Shown here piece by piece: positions 16,766 through 25,083 of a DNA stretch of 34,590 nt. The DNA is taken from assembly GCA_021776915.1 (NCBI GenBank), contig JAIQZU010000015.1, positions 1 to 34,590 of the forward strand. Reading direction: 5' to 3'. Numbering within the stretch: position 1 is the stretch's first letter; each line of letters starts with the position of its first letter. The notes under the pieces are model-generated. The model saw only the letters and a list, made by a program, of their open reading frames with translations. It did not search any database and had not been told where the DNA came from. The stretch is from Candidatus Scalindua sp. (GTDB lineage: Bacteria; Planctomycetota; Brocadiia; Brocadiales; Scalinduaceae). A program made the translations under genes and the position numbers.

Positions 16766-17148
16766 ATGAAAAACCAGACAAGCAAAATTCTGATAGCCGA
16801 TGACGATAATACCGTTTTACTGGTGACCACAGATTTGTTACGCAGGGAGGGATATGAGTGTTACTACGCCCCTGATACAAAAACTGCTATAGAGACACTG
16901 AAATCTGTAAAGTTTGATCTCTTGATTTCAGACATTAATATGCCCGGAAACAACGAATTGGATCTGATAAAAAACTTCCGGAAATTGCAGAAGGGCTACC
17001 AGTTATACTCATAACCGGCGGACAATTCTCCAACACACAGATACAATCCATGAAACCTCATGTAACAGCCTGCCTGAACAAACCACTTGATTTTGAAGAG
17101 CTACTGATGCATGTCAGAAGTTCTATTAAAGTCAATACCAATCCTTGA
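16766..17148 (+). pseudogene. Response regulator broken by a frameshift
   Basis: The first frame encodes a receiver N-terminus with DDD (12-14) and phospho-acceptor Asp56 (ISDINMPGNN), then stops at 17014. From about 16981 the sequence continues in a different frame with the missing half: EIAEGLPVILITGG, then NKPLDFEELL containing the conserved lysine, ending at TGA 17146-17148. Joining the two restores a normal receiver of about 127 aa. A single lost base near 16971-16981 (AAAAAC or CCGG) explains it. It may be a real mutation, a sequencing error or, less likely, a recoding site. Confidence 0.85.
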
Positions 17149-17197
17149 TAGAAACTACCTCAGGAATGAGGAGCGACATCTACCCATTAAAATACTT

Positions 17198-17226
17198 TTT
17201 GCAAAAACTCCCTTTTCAAGTATAAT
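17198..17226 (+). promoter_or_regulatory. Possible promoter for the binding-protein operon
   Basis: TTTGCA (17198-17203) and TATAAT (17221-17226) are 17 bp apart. The -10 box is perfect but the -35 box is weak. It would start transcription about 165 nt ahead of the gene at 17397. Nothing else is seen in the gap 17149-17396. Confidence 0.35.
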
Positions 17227-17396
17227 TTCGCCTGCTTTTAATTTTTTCAATTATTCTAAGATTAAACAACCCTTTGGAAGCAAATATTGCCGGCATACTT
17301 TTTAACATAATTTCCTTTCACGATCAGTCTCAGTTCTGCGCAGACTTCAAAAACGGTTATTATTTTCTGAAATAAATATTAGGAGTTGCCGTTGAA

Positions 17397-18533
17397 ATGA
17401 AGATAAGGAAAATTATCAGTAGTTTTATAGTAACGCTCCTGATATTGTTGACCCACACCACTTTTCTCAAGACTGGAAAAGCGGAAAAATATTCTATACT
17501 TACAACTCCGGATCTTTCCAATCACCCTGTCTATTCCAATTACAAATTTAATAACTCAGAAGAAGTTGTCAACTTAGGCGTCCAGCCTGTTTATTCACCA
17601 ACCGGCCTTATCTCCGAGACCATGAAGCGTGATGCTATTCTGCATAAAGCTTTGTCAGAACAGGGAGTAAAGATCAGATTCTACGCATTTCTAAATGGAG
17701 ACGACGTAAACCATTTTCTTCATCGAGGAGATATTGACGCCGGTATAGGCGGCGACATGCCTGCCATCACCGCCGCTGCAACCCTGGACATTGTTATCCC
17801 CATCCTGATTCAACAGGGCTTTACTTCCATCATAGCCAAACACCCCATGTTAATCAGAGAATTACGTGGCAGGAAAATTGGTTACGCCTTCGGCACCAAT
17901 GCACATTATGCATTGCTAAGGTCTCTCTCTTCTGACGGACTTAGTAAAGAACAAGTCAATCTCATTCCCATGGAAGTCAATGAGATGCCTGAGGCATTGC
18001 AGGCAGGAAAGATTGCGGCATTTTCAGCGTGGGAACCAATCCCTGCTATCACATTAAACAAGTATCCTGAAAACGTTGTGATCCATCGATGTCTAAGTTC
18101 AGGTTATATATATTTCGCAAAGGCTTATTCGGATAAATATCCTGAGATTGTTCGACAAATAATATCAGCCGAAATTCGTGCGCTCCGATGGATGCAAAGC
18201 AACAGGCAAAATCTAATACGAGCCAGCGAATGGGCCCTACAGGCAGGTGGAAGATTAACAAACCAGAAACTTGAACTCACCGCAGAACAAAATGCGTCTC
18301 TTGCTGAAAGCGACATTTTGGGTCTAACCTCAGCCCCCATCATTCCACAAAAAGACCTCAGACAAAACGGTCTGCTGCAAATGGAATTTGAATATATTAA
18401 AACACTTGGCAAGATTCCCGCCTCTACTAATTGGGACAAGGTACATGACAGCTTTGATCTCCAAATCATAATCGAGGTACTTGCCAACGCTAAAAAATAT
18501 AAACTTAATGAATTTGATTACGATATTGAATGA
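17397..18533 (+). CDS. Periplasmic binding protein, NMT1/SsuA-like, probably a sensor input
   Basis: This 378-aa exported protein has a signal sequence (residues 1-29). The body resembles substrate-binding proteins of the nitrate/sulfonate/taurine/pyrimidine (NMT1/SsuA) type: GVQPVYSP near 62, GDIDAGIGGDMPAI near 111, GRKIGYAFGTNAHY near 158 and AAFSAWEPIPA near 206. No permease or ATPase follows. Six bases downstream starts a membrane kinase with an extracellular domain, and then a receiver, so I infer that this protein presents a ligand to the kinase. The ligand cannot be told from sequence. AGGAG lies about 10 nt before the ATG. Confidence 0.85.
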   Translation: MKIRKIISSFIVTLLILLTHTTFLKTGKAEKYSILTTPDLSNHPVYSNYKFNNSEEVVNLGVQPVYSPTGLISETMKRDAILHKALSEQGVKIRFYAFLNGDDVNHFLHRGDIDAGIGGDMPAITAAATLDIVIPILIQQGFTSIIAKHPMLIRELRGRKIGYAFGTNAHYALLRSLSSDGLSKEQVNLIPMEVNEMPEALQAGKIAAFSAWEPIPAITLNKYPENVVIHRCLSSGYIYFAKAYSDKYPEIVRQIISAEIRALRWMQSNRQNLIRASEWALQAGGRLTNQKLELTAEQNASLAESDILGLTSAPIIPQKDLRQNGLLQMEFEYIKTLGKIPASTNWDKVHDSFDLQIIIEVLANAKKYKLNEFDYDIE

Positions 18534-18539
18534 AACATA

Positions 18540-20516
18540 ATGATGAGTGATAAAACACCAATCAATAGTTTAGAAGATACGGTTAAAAAAAGATTCCCTT
18601 TCAGCATTCGTTCAAAGATGCTCATTTATTTCGGATTGATGTTTCTTGTAATCCTGACAATGTTCGTATTGTCGGATATGTATGGTATACCATTTACAAA
18701 TTTCAGAGGTTCATACAAACAGGAGCAATCAAAGGTATTTCAGAATCTCAATCTGTTTGCAGACTTGAGGAAAGAACGCCTGAAAAATTGGATAGGTGAA
18801 CGAAGAGGCGATGCAAGGGCGCTTTCCGAAAGTACCATGATAAGGTCTAACGTTGCATCACTTCTGCCTTTGGTTAACGGTGTGGAAGAAAACGGATTCC
18901 AGACTGAATTACAAAAAGAAGCACCTTATCAGACCCTCAAACAATACCTGAACCTGGTCAAAAGAACTTACGGTGTATACGATAAGATACAAATCATTGA
19001 TGCCTTAAACGGGACAATTATGATCTCCACCCAGAACCAGGAATCAGGTATGGATATTTCTCAGAATGATTCCTTCTCCAAAATCATTCATCAAGGTTAC
19101 AATGAAGTAATAGATATTAATAAAGATCCTTCGAGTGGTATTCTTAAACTTTTCATCTTTCGTGCTATTTATAGTTATGATGATAAAGTATCTGCAGTAC
19201 TCATAATGCAAATAAATCCTGATGACTTTATTAAACCCATGCTCCACACAGGTGGAGGCCTGGGACAGACAGGTGAAGTGCTATTTGTTAACCAGGACGT
19301 GAAGCTACTGACAACACTCAAATATCCGCTGGCAAATGGAACTGCCGCCATACCGTTGGAATATCAGATCAATTCCAAACCGACTACCCTTGCCGCCCGG
19401 GGAGAAGAAGGTATTATTGCAACAAGAGACTATCGTGGTGTAGAAGTTCTGGCTGCATATCGACATATACGTATCACGTCAGAACTGGGATGGGGACTGG
19501 TGATTAAAGTTAACCGGGCAGAAGTCTTTGCACCTCTTCAGGAAAATATCTTTTACCGCAGCATCACAGGTATTATCTGCGCCCTTCTGGCGCTGGGTTT
19601 AATAACCGTAATCGCAGGAAACCTTTCGCAGCCTCTCAGGCGCCTGAGCAAAGCAGCCCGAGAAGTGCAAGAGGGTAATCTTGATGTTCGAATATCAGAA
19701 AACGCAACTGATGAGGTGGGTATTCTGGCGTCAGCCTTCAATTCCATGATTCATCAGGTTCAGAACTGGAATAAAGAACTCAAAATACAGGTTCATGCCC
19801 GTACCGCAGAGCTGGAAGCGAAAAACGCTGAGTTGGAGCGGTATACTTACACTGTCTCCCACGACCTGAAAAGCCCTCTGATAACCATCAAAGGATTCCT
19901 GAGTCTGCTGGAGAGGGACGCCATAAAAGGAGATATAGAGCGTGTAAAGAAAGACGCCAGCCGCATTCATAATGCAGCAGAGAAGATGAACCAACTCCTG
20001 GATGAATTGCTCGAATTAGCCAGGATTGGACGAGTAGTAGGCGTAAGTGAATCGGTATCGCTGAAGGATTTGGCAAACGAAGCGGTGAATCTGATTGAAG
20101 GACAAATCAAAGAGCTGGGGATACAAGTAAAAATATCCCCCGACCTGCCGGTATTATATGTGGATCGCCGCAGATTCGTAGAGGTGCTGCAAAACCTGAT
20201 TGACAATTCGGCAAAACACATGGGCAAACAGCCTGAACCACGTATCGAGATCGGGGCTAGACAGGACAATGAAAAAACCGTATATTATGTCAGGGATAAT
20301 GGCATTGGGATAGAGGAGCGTTATCACGAGAATGTTTTTGGCCTCTTCAATAAACTGGATCATAAAAGCGAAGGAACAGGGATAGGCCTGGCTATTGTCA
20401 AGCGTATCGTGGAAGTACACAGCGGCCGTATCTGGATAGAATCCGAGGGTAATGGGAGAGGCAGTACATTCTGTTTTACAATTCCGGAGAAAGGAGAAAC
20501 ACCTGATCATGAATAA
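18540..20516 (+). CDS. Membrane histidine kinase (dCache-like-HAMP-HisKA-HATPase)
   Basis: This 658-aa sensor kinase has a first membrane span at about 27-45, a large periplasmic domain (about 46-337, Cache-like) and a second span (about 338-360). A HAMP domain follows (about 361-415), then a coiled coil rich in E and A, then HisKA with His441 in VSHDLKSPL. The HATPase has Asn556 (NLIDNSAKH), DNGIGIE and GTGIGLAI. The kinase core is of the phytochrome-like class, which often pairs with Rcp1-type receivers, and one such receiver overlaps its 3' end. The stop codon overlaps the start of that receiver by 8 nt. It sits 6 nt downstream of the binding-protein gene, so the three genes form an operon. 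Confidence 0.93.
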   Translation: MMSDKTPINSLEDTVKKRFPFSIRSKMLIYFGLMFLVILTMFVLSDMYGIPFTNFRGSYKQEQSKVFQNLNLFADLRKERLKNWIGERRGDARALSESTMIRSNVASLLPLVNGVEENGFQTELQKEAPYQTLKQYLNLVKRTYGVYDKIQIIDALNGTIMISTQNQESGMDISQNDSFSKIIHQGYNEVIDINKDPSSGILKLFIFRAIYSYDDKVSAVLIMQINPDDFIKPMLHTGGGLGQTGEVLFVNQDVKLLTTLKYPLANGTAAIPLEYQINSKPTTLAARGEEGIIATRDYRGVEVLAAYRHIRITSELGWGLVIKVNRAEVFAPLQENIFYRSITGIICALLALGLITVIAGNLSQPLRRLSKAAREVQEGNLDVRISENATDEVGILASAFNSMIHQVQNWNKELKIQVHARTAELEAKNAELERYTYTVSHDLKSPLITIKGFLSLLERDAIKGDIERVKKDASRIHNAAEKMNQLLDELLELARIGRVVGVSESVSLKDLANEAVNLIEGQIKELGIQVKISPDLPVLYVDRRRFVEVLQNLIDNSAKHMGKQPEPRIEIGARQDNEKTVYYVRDNGIGIEERYHENVFGLFNKLDHKSEGTGIGLAIVKRIVEVHSGRIWIESEGNGRGSTFCFTIPEKGETPDHE

Positions 20517-20970
20517 CAACAAAATTAATGGAGAGCCTGTTACCGTATTGCTTGTTGAAGACAATGAGGCCCATGCCGAACTCGTAATGCATAGTTTCAC
20601 AGAGCATCGAATAGCAAACAAAATTTATCATGTCTCTGATGGTGAAGAGGCCCTTGATTATTTGTATAGGCGTGGAGACTATGCCGATCAGCTAAAGAGT
20701 CCACAGCCTCATTTAATCCTCCTTGACCTGCGCCTGCCCAAGGTTGACGGCATGGAAGTCCTGAAAGAGATAAAGTCCTCTAAAGAGTTAGACAAGATAC
20801 CCACAGTTGTCTTCACTAGTTCCAATGTAGAAACGGATGCAGCAAGAGCCTATGAGTATCGTGCAAACAGCTACCTGGTTAAGCCGATTGACCATGAAAA
20901 ATTCCACCAGTTATTAAATGACCTCGGATTTTACTGGCTGGCATGGAACTATTATCCGTGGGGAGACTGA
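20509..20970 (+). CDS. Rcp1-like response regulator, cognate to the upstream kinase
   Basis: This 153-aa receiver has LLVEDNEAHAEL, phospho-acceptor Asp73 (LLDLRLPKVDGMEVL), FTSSN and Lys125 (VKPID), with the aromatic C-terminal end GFYWLAWN typical of Rcp1-type receivers. The ATG at 20509 has AAGGAG 12 nt upstream and overlaps the kinase stop codon. An in-frame ATG at 20452 lies deep in the kinase gene and is rejected. There is no output domain. Confidence 0.93.
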   Translation: MNNNKINGEPVTVLLVEDNEAHAELVMHSFTEHRIANKIYHVSDGEEALDYLYRRGDYADQLKSPQPHLILLDLRLPKVDGMEVLKEIKSSKELDKIPTVVFTSSNVETDAARAYEYRANSYLVKPIDHEKFHQLLNDLGFYWLAWNYYPWGD

Positions 20971-21278
20971 TCACTTATAATACTATTACTGTCATGCTGA
21001 ATCCTCAATCCCTCAATTCCTCAACATATTTCTCTTTGACTCACGTTCACAGCGATGGTAACATGCAGCTTTGTGTGTATTTCCAGAACCCTTGCCGGCA
21101 TAAAAATTGTGTTATCGGCCTCTCTTCCCCGGACAAAAGGCGCCGAGGACTTTTCGAGAGGCATCCAGTTCTGGAATCCCGCCAGGGGCGGATCTTGAAG
21201 CTAACATTAAATCAATGTTAATTAGTGTAAATTTGTGCCTTTTACTCGCCCTCGGCGCTTTTTGTCCGTGGGAAATTA
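20971..21278. repeat. Gene-free stretch with an inverted pair of CTCGGCGC elements
   Basis: CCCCGGACAAAAGGCGCCGAG (21127-21147) and CCTCGGCGCTTTTTGTCC (21249-21266) are inverted copies about 100 bp apart. They belong to the element also seen at 12704-12729 and 16071-16095. Frames in this stretch have no RBS or family match. Nothing else is recognised. Confidence 0.55.
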
Positions 21279-21752
21279 GTGTCTAAACAGGAATACCGGA
21301 ACACGAATTTAATGGTCTATAATAATAAACATACGCCTGAAAAAATAGTCGGGCGTACATCAAATCTGACGATTTTTCTGGGAATACTCTACACAAGCCT
21401 GAGCATTGTCGCTATTACAGGAATCACTTCTCTTTCAGCCAGGGGATACGGGATACAGAGTATTATAATAGGGAGCACAATAATCGGTTTAGGTTACGGT
21501 ACCCGTTACGGAAGTAAAACATGCCTGTATATGGCAACCGTTTTATTCGGGATGTTAGCTGCATATTTCATGTATAATCTCCTGATAAATAAATCAATTA
21601 ATTCGATAGTTCGTTTTGCATTCAGTGTATGGGCAGTCAGCACGCTTACCAGGACTATTCCCGAAATGGCCAGGTTAAAGGCAAGAGGCTCTTCACCGGA
21701 CAGGAGCAGTCGCTATAAAGACTTTTTTTTAAGGCGCACACAATACAAATAA
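21279..21752 (+). CDS. Small integral membrane protein, unknown
   Basis: The product has up to 157 aa and four likely membrane helices (about 28-50, 57-73, 80-101 and 107-123). A basic C-terminal tail ends in RRTQYK. Short loops and Gly-rich helices (GSTIIGLGYGTRYGS) are visible, but no known motif. The start is uncertain: GTG 21279 gives the full length, while ATG 21312 gives a shorter product that still keeps all helices. It ends 35 nt before argG, so the two may be co-transcribed, though a functional link is not evident. Confidence 0.65.
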   Translation: MSKQEYRNTNLMVYNNKHTPEKIVGRTSNLTIFLGILYTSLSIVAITGITSLSARGYGIQSIIIGSTIIGLGYGTRYGSKTCLYMATVLFGMLAAYFMYNLLINKSINSIVRFAFSVWAVSTLTRTIPEMARLKARGSSPDRSSRYKDFFLRRTQYK

Positions 21753-21787
21753 AATAATATAGATTCAGAGATCAACAAGGAGAAAAA

Positions 21788-23062
21788 ATGGGAACTGAAA
21801 AGAAGAAAGTTGTCCTGGCATATTCAGGCGGACTGGATACATCTGTCGCCATAAAGTGGATACAGGAAAAATATAACATGGACGTAATAGCCCTGACCAT
21901 TGATTTGGGGACTGAAAAGGATCTGAAACCGGTAGTGAAAAAAGCAGTAAAGACAGGAGCATGCAAGTCAATGATTATAGATGCAAAGGAGGTCTTTGTT
22001 GACTATTTCATTTTTCCTGCACTTCAGGCCGGAGCCCTTTATGAGAGAACATATCCTCTTGCAACCGCACTTGGCAGGCCATTGATAGCAAAACTGCTGG
22101 TAGATACAGCAAAGGCAGAAGGTGCCTGTGCCGTAGCACACGGATGCACCGGGAAGGGAAATGACCAGGTCAGATTTGACATTGCCATACACACGCTGGA
22201 TCCATCTCTACAGATAATAGCGCCATTACGGGAGTGGAATATGACCAGAAATGAATCAATGGAATATGCCAGAATAAACGAAATCCCCGTTGACGTAAGT
22301 ACCCGGAACCCTTACAGCATAGATGAAAATATCTGGGGGAGAAGCATTGAATGCGGAATACTTGAAGACCCATGGGCAGAACCACCCGAAGACATATATA
22401 AATGGACAAAAAATGCGAACGACGCCCCTGGTGAACCAACATACATAGAGATCGGCTTTGAAAATGGAATCCCTCTAACTTTGAACGGACAGGAAACAGA
22501 TGGAATAAACCTCATAAACGAACTAAACAAGATAGCCGGTGATAATGGCGTAGGAAGGATTGACCATCTAGAGAATCGTATTGTCGGTATAAAATCCAGA
22601 GAGATATACGAGTCCCCTGCCGCAATAGTACTTCACAAGGCCCATCAGGCACTGGAAGAAATAGTCATGACTAAAGATACCCACAGATTCAAGGATATGG
22701 TTTCAACGCATTATTCAGATATGGTTTATAACGGCTTGTGGTATTCAACATTTCACCAGGACCTTGCGGCTTATATATTAAGCAACCAGCGATTTGTTGT
22801 CGGTACTGTCAGGCTGAAATTATTCAAGGGAAACTGCATTGTTGTTGGCAGAAAATCACCGTTATCACTGTACGATCACTCTCTCGCCACTTATGATACC
22901 GGAGATACCTTTGAACATGATGCGGCAACCGGCTTTATCAAGATCTATGGCCTGCCTACAAAGACCCAGGCACAGATTCAACTTAAGGCACTGAAAACTG
23001 GTGAAGTTATTCCCTCAATCATGCCGCCCAAAGTCGAGCCGACAGATGTAATGGAGAAATAA
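21788..23062 (+). CDS. argG: Argininosuccinate synthase
   Basis: This 424-aa enzyme (EC 6.3.4.5) condenses citrulline and aspartate using ATP in arginine biosynthesis. The N-terminal PP-loop AYSGGLDTS (about 11-19) is diagnostic, followed by CVAHGCTGKGNDQVRF-type and EYARINEIPV segments and WGRSIECGILEDPW. Length is normal or slightly long. An AAGGAG ribosome site precedes the ATG. No other arginine gene is present in the window, so the pathway is dispersed. It is a housekeeping gene beside an accessory region. Confidence 0.97.
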   Translation: MGTEKKKVVLAYSGGLDTSVAIKWIQEKYNMDVIALTIDLGTEKDLKPVVKKAVKTGACKSMIIDAKEVFVDYFIFPALQAGALYERTYPLATALGRPLIAKLLVDTAKAEGACAVAHGCTGKGNDQVRFDIAIHTLDPSLQIIAPLREWNMTRNESMEYARINEIPVDVSTRNPYSIDENIWGRSIECGILEDPWAEPPEDIYKWTKNANDAPGEPTYIEIGFENGIPLTLNGQETDGINLINELNKIAGDNGVGRIDHLENRIVGIKSREIYESPAAIVLHKAHQALEEIVMTKDTHRFKDMVSTHYSDMVYNGLWYSTFHQDLAAYILSNQRFVVGTVRLKLFKGNCIVVGRKSPLSLYDHSLATYDTGDTFEHDAATGFIKIYGLPTKTQAQIQLKALKTGEVIPSIMPPKVEPTDVMEK

Positions 23063-23097
23063 GAAGAATTTGACTTCTGATGTTATACAGTTCAAAC

Positions 23098-23315
23098 ATC
23101 CCAGTACTGGATTCCTCCCCGTCCGAATGGCTAGGCCGGGCGGGCCGAAAGGGAGATAACATCCATAGCCTCTCTGCAACTCCTGTTCCTCGACTCCGCT
23201 CACCTGTCCGCCAGTCTGTTAGGTGGGGCATGACGTCACACTGAGCGAAGTCGAAGTGTAACAAACATTGAAATTCCTATACATTAAATTACGCAACCTA
23301 AAGGATGCGGCTACA
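23098..23315. repeat. Repeat block (family B, 23-bp module, family E hairpin)
   Basis: CTCGACTCCGCTC (about 23190-23202) pairs with CTGAGCGAAGTCGAAG (about 23241-23256). TTGAAATTCCTATACATTAA (23268-23287) and then the hairpin ACGCAACC/GGATGCGGC follow (about 23292-23311). The module order is the same as at 166-302, which confirms a composite element. It overlaps the 3' end of the minus-strand NTPase gene. Confidence 0.7.
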
Positions 23316-23829
23316 CAAATCGTTTAATTTGTCTTAATATTAAATCTGGCAATAAATCTCTGTTGTCCTCAGTTACTTCGTTTATTTCAATATCTTCCCT
23401 CTTCTTTATTTCCAGGATAAAAGCGTCTCCACCAAATGTTATTGTGCCTATGACGATATTTGGTGTATCAAGGGCGTTGACAGATGCCTGTTTGAAAGCC
23501 ATGGAAAAACATTCCATCTTTCCGATTTCGTCGAGTATGATGACATTACTCTTTACGGGGATGATTGAAGGCACGGCAATGTGTTCAATATTATCAATAC
23601 TTACGCCGTATCTTCTTATGTGGAAATCAGACTTAATATCCTTATGGGCAAGATAACCCTTCCTGCCGTCAAGGGTCTTCATAAGAAAACCAACTCTTTT
23701 ACCGTCGACTCTCTCTTCTTCCGTATAAAACCCGTTAGCAGGATAACCCAGCTTTTCAATTATTTTCTTGATGACTGTGGTCTTTCCTGAAGAGGGAGCG
23801 CCTGTTAAGAAAATGTTTTTCTTGTTCAT
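23311..23829 (-). CDS. THEP1-type nucleoside triphosphatase
   Basis: This 172-aa P-loop enzyme belongs to the NTPase_1/THEP1 family, which hydrolyses NTPs in vitro and has an unclear cellular role. Walker A is GAPSSGKTT (10-18). Walker B is VIILDEIGKME (95-105), whose LDEIGKME form is characteristic of this family. Length is typical. It lies 42 nt downstream of a 62-aa gene on the same strand, so the two may be co-transcribed. The RBS is weak. Confidence 0.9.
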   Translation of the reverse strand: MNKKNIFLTGAPSSGKTTVIKKIIEKLGYPANGFYTEEERVDGKRVGFLMKTLDGRKGYLAHKDIKSDFHIRRYGVSIDNIEHIAVPSIIPVKSNVIILDEIGKMECFSMAFKQASVNALDTPNIVIGTITFGGDAFILEIKKREDIEINEVTEDNRDLLPDLILRQIKRFV

Positions 23830-23871
23830 ATAAAAATTTATCAGGAATAAGCCTGTCGGTAGTGCCCTGTT

Positions 23872-24060
23872 TCAGCCGCCTATCTTTATTTGTGATATAT
23901 TCAGCACTTCCATTTTATTCTCTACCAGATGCCTTATCTGATCTTCTGCATCAAGCTCATTCTCTGATTCTGCACTGATAATGAATATCTGCTCTCCTCT
24001 TTCTATATCTTCGCCTTTTTCTCCTATTCCAAGCTCTACTCTTACTCTGAATTCGTACAT
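23872..24060 (-). CDS. Small acidic protein (62 aa), unknown
   Basis: The ATG is preceded by AAGGAG about 11 nt upstream on the minus strand, a good ribosome site. The sequence alternates beta-like and helical stretches (YEFRVRVELG, then EQIFIISAESENELDAEDQIRHLVENK), which suggests a compact alpha/beta fold. No family is recognised. It precedes the THEP1-type NTPase gene and may be its partner. Confidence 0.65.
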   Translation of the reverse strand: MYEFRVRVELGIGEKGEDIERGEQIFIISAESENELDAEDQIRHLVENKMEVLNISQIKIGG

Positions 24061-24089
24061 TTTTTATTTTCTCCTTCTTAAAAGATATT

Positions 24090-24235
24090 TATTAAGTTAG
24101 GTCGCTATCGCGACAAAAGACTATCCTTCGACTCCGCTCTCTCCGCGCCGGAGGCGGAATGACGTCATGCCCCACCTAACAGACTGGCGGACAGGTGAGC
24201 GGAGCCACGCCAGGCGGGGCGAAGTAGAAGCATTA
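24090..24235. repeat. Family B composite repeat
   Basis: AAGTTAGGTCGCTATCGCGAC, then CCTTCGACTCCGCTC, are followed by a variant right half (GAGCGGAGCC... ). An extra inserted block (near 24165-24200, CACCTAACAGACTGGCGG) is also found in inverted form at about 23206-23226. Confidence 0.7.
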
Positions 24236-24249
24236 TATTCTCTATCCAT

Positions 24250-24269
24250 AAAACCTCAGTTCACTGAGG
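24250..24269 (-). terminator. Rho-independent terminator-like hairpin
   Basis: Read on the minus strand, CCTCAG-TGAA-CTGAGG is followed by TTTT. The stem is 6 bp and the loop contains the TGA stop codon of the 24263 gene. It would end transcription coming from the 24261-24863 gene. Confidence 0.5.
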
Positions 24270-24863
24270 AGGATGGTCCCTGTCGATGGATGGAAATTCC
24301 ATATTCAGATCTTTAAATTTTTGAACGAGCTTCTTTGCACCCGGTATCAGATCTTCTGTAGATTTGGCTGATTTTATGATATCCCATATTTCATTGATAA
24401 TGCCGCTGTCGTGTAACTTCACGCATCGGTCACTATTGCATCCTTCGGCCACATCCACATCAAACAGGACGTATTCAAGTTCTCTCCAGAAATAATCATT
24501 ACCCGCAGTTCCACCTGCATTAGTTCCCTCAATGCCTTCCTTATAGAATCTGTTTAATGTCACCTCGAACTTTGGGAAACGCTGACAAAATTGATAATTA
24601 ACATAGGCTTGCTCAATAGTATCCAGTGACATGGACACTTCATACTCCAGTTCACTTTCGGGAACACTGGTACTGAACAGAACGTGAGCAGACTCGCGTA
24701 ACGCCGCCTTTAAGATCATTAAGAAATCATATTGATACAGAGGGAGTATAACCTCTTTATTTTCAGGCAATGAATACCCCGCAGGAACATCTTCAAATTT
24801 AACTTTTATTTCCGGGTCTAAGACTTCAATACATTTTACTATCATCTCGTGAATTTTTTCCAT
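24261..24863 (-). CDS. Unknown soluble protein (200 aa)
   Basis: This acidic, mostly helical protein has no signal peptide or membrane span. It contains a paired-cysteine segment (EGCNSDRCVKLH) and a glycine-rich turn (TNAGGTAGNDYFW). I do not recognise the family. The ATG at 24863 is chosen because GAGG lies 8 nt upstream; a TTG two codons earlier sits too close to it. It lies about 220 nt downstream of the transporter operon with no gene between, so co-transcription is possible but unproven. A terminator-like hairpin covers its stop codon. Confidence 0.7.
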   Translation of the reverse strand: MEKIHEMIVKCIEVLDPEIKVKFEDVPAGYSLPENKEVILPLYQYDFLMILKAALRESAHVLFSTSVPESELEYEVSMSLDTIEQAYVNYQFCQRFPKFEVTLNRFYKEGIEGTNAGGTAGNDYFWRELEYVLFDVDVAEGCNSDRCVKLHDSGIINEIWDIIKSAKSTEDLIPGAKKLVQKFKDLNMEFPSIDRDHPPQ

Positions 24864-25083
24864 ATTCAAAACCTCACAAATATCAAGTTAAACAGGACGC
24901 AGATTTACGCAGACGTCCTCAGATAAAAACCTTTAGAAAAACCCATAATTCCTACTAACAAATACCTGAAGAAAGAAGGCTGGCAATAACATAAAAACAG
25001 CCGTTCTTCATTATACTGATTAAGCTGTATTTGTCAAAGGCGTGATGATGCTACTACAGGAGAAAATAACTTTCTATGGAAAC

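Noticed and set aside
20943-21221. 92-aa plus-strand frame after the Rcp1-like receiver
   Set aside because: It overlaps the receiver's 3' end, runs through repeat elements and has no ribosome site.
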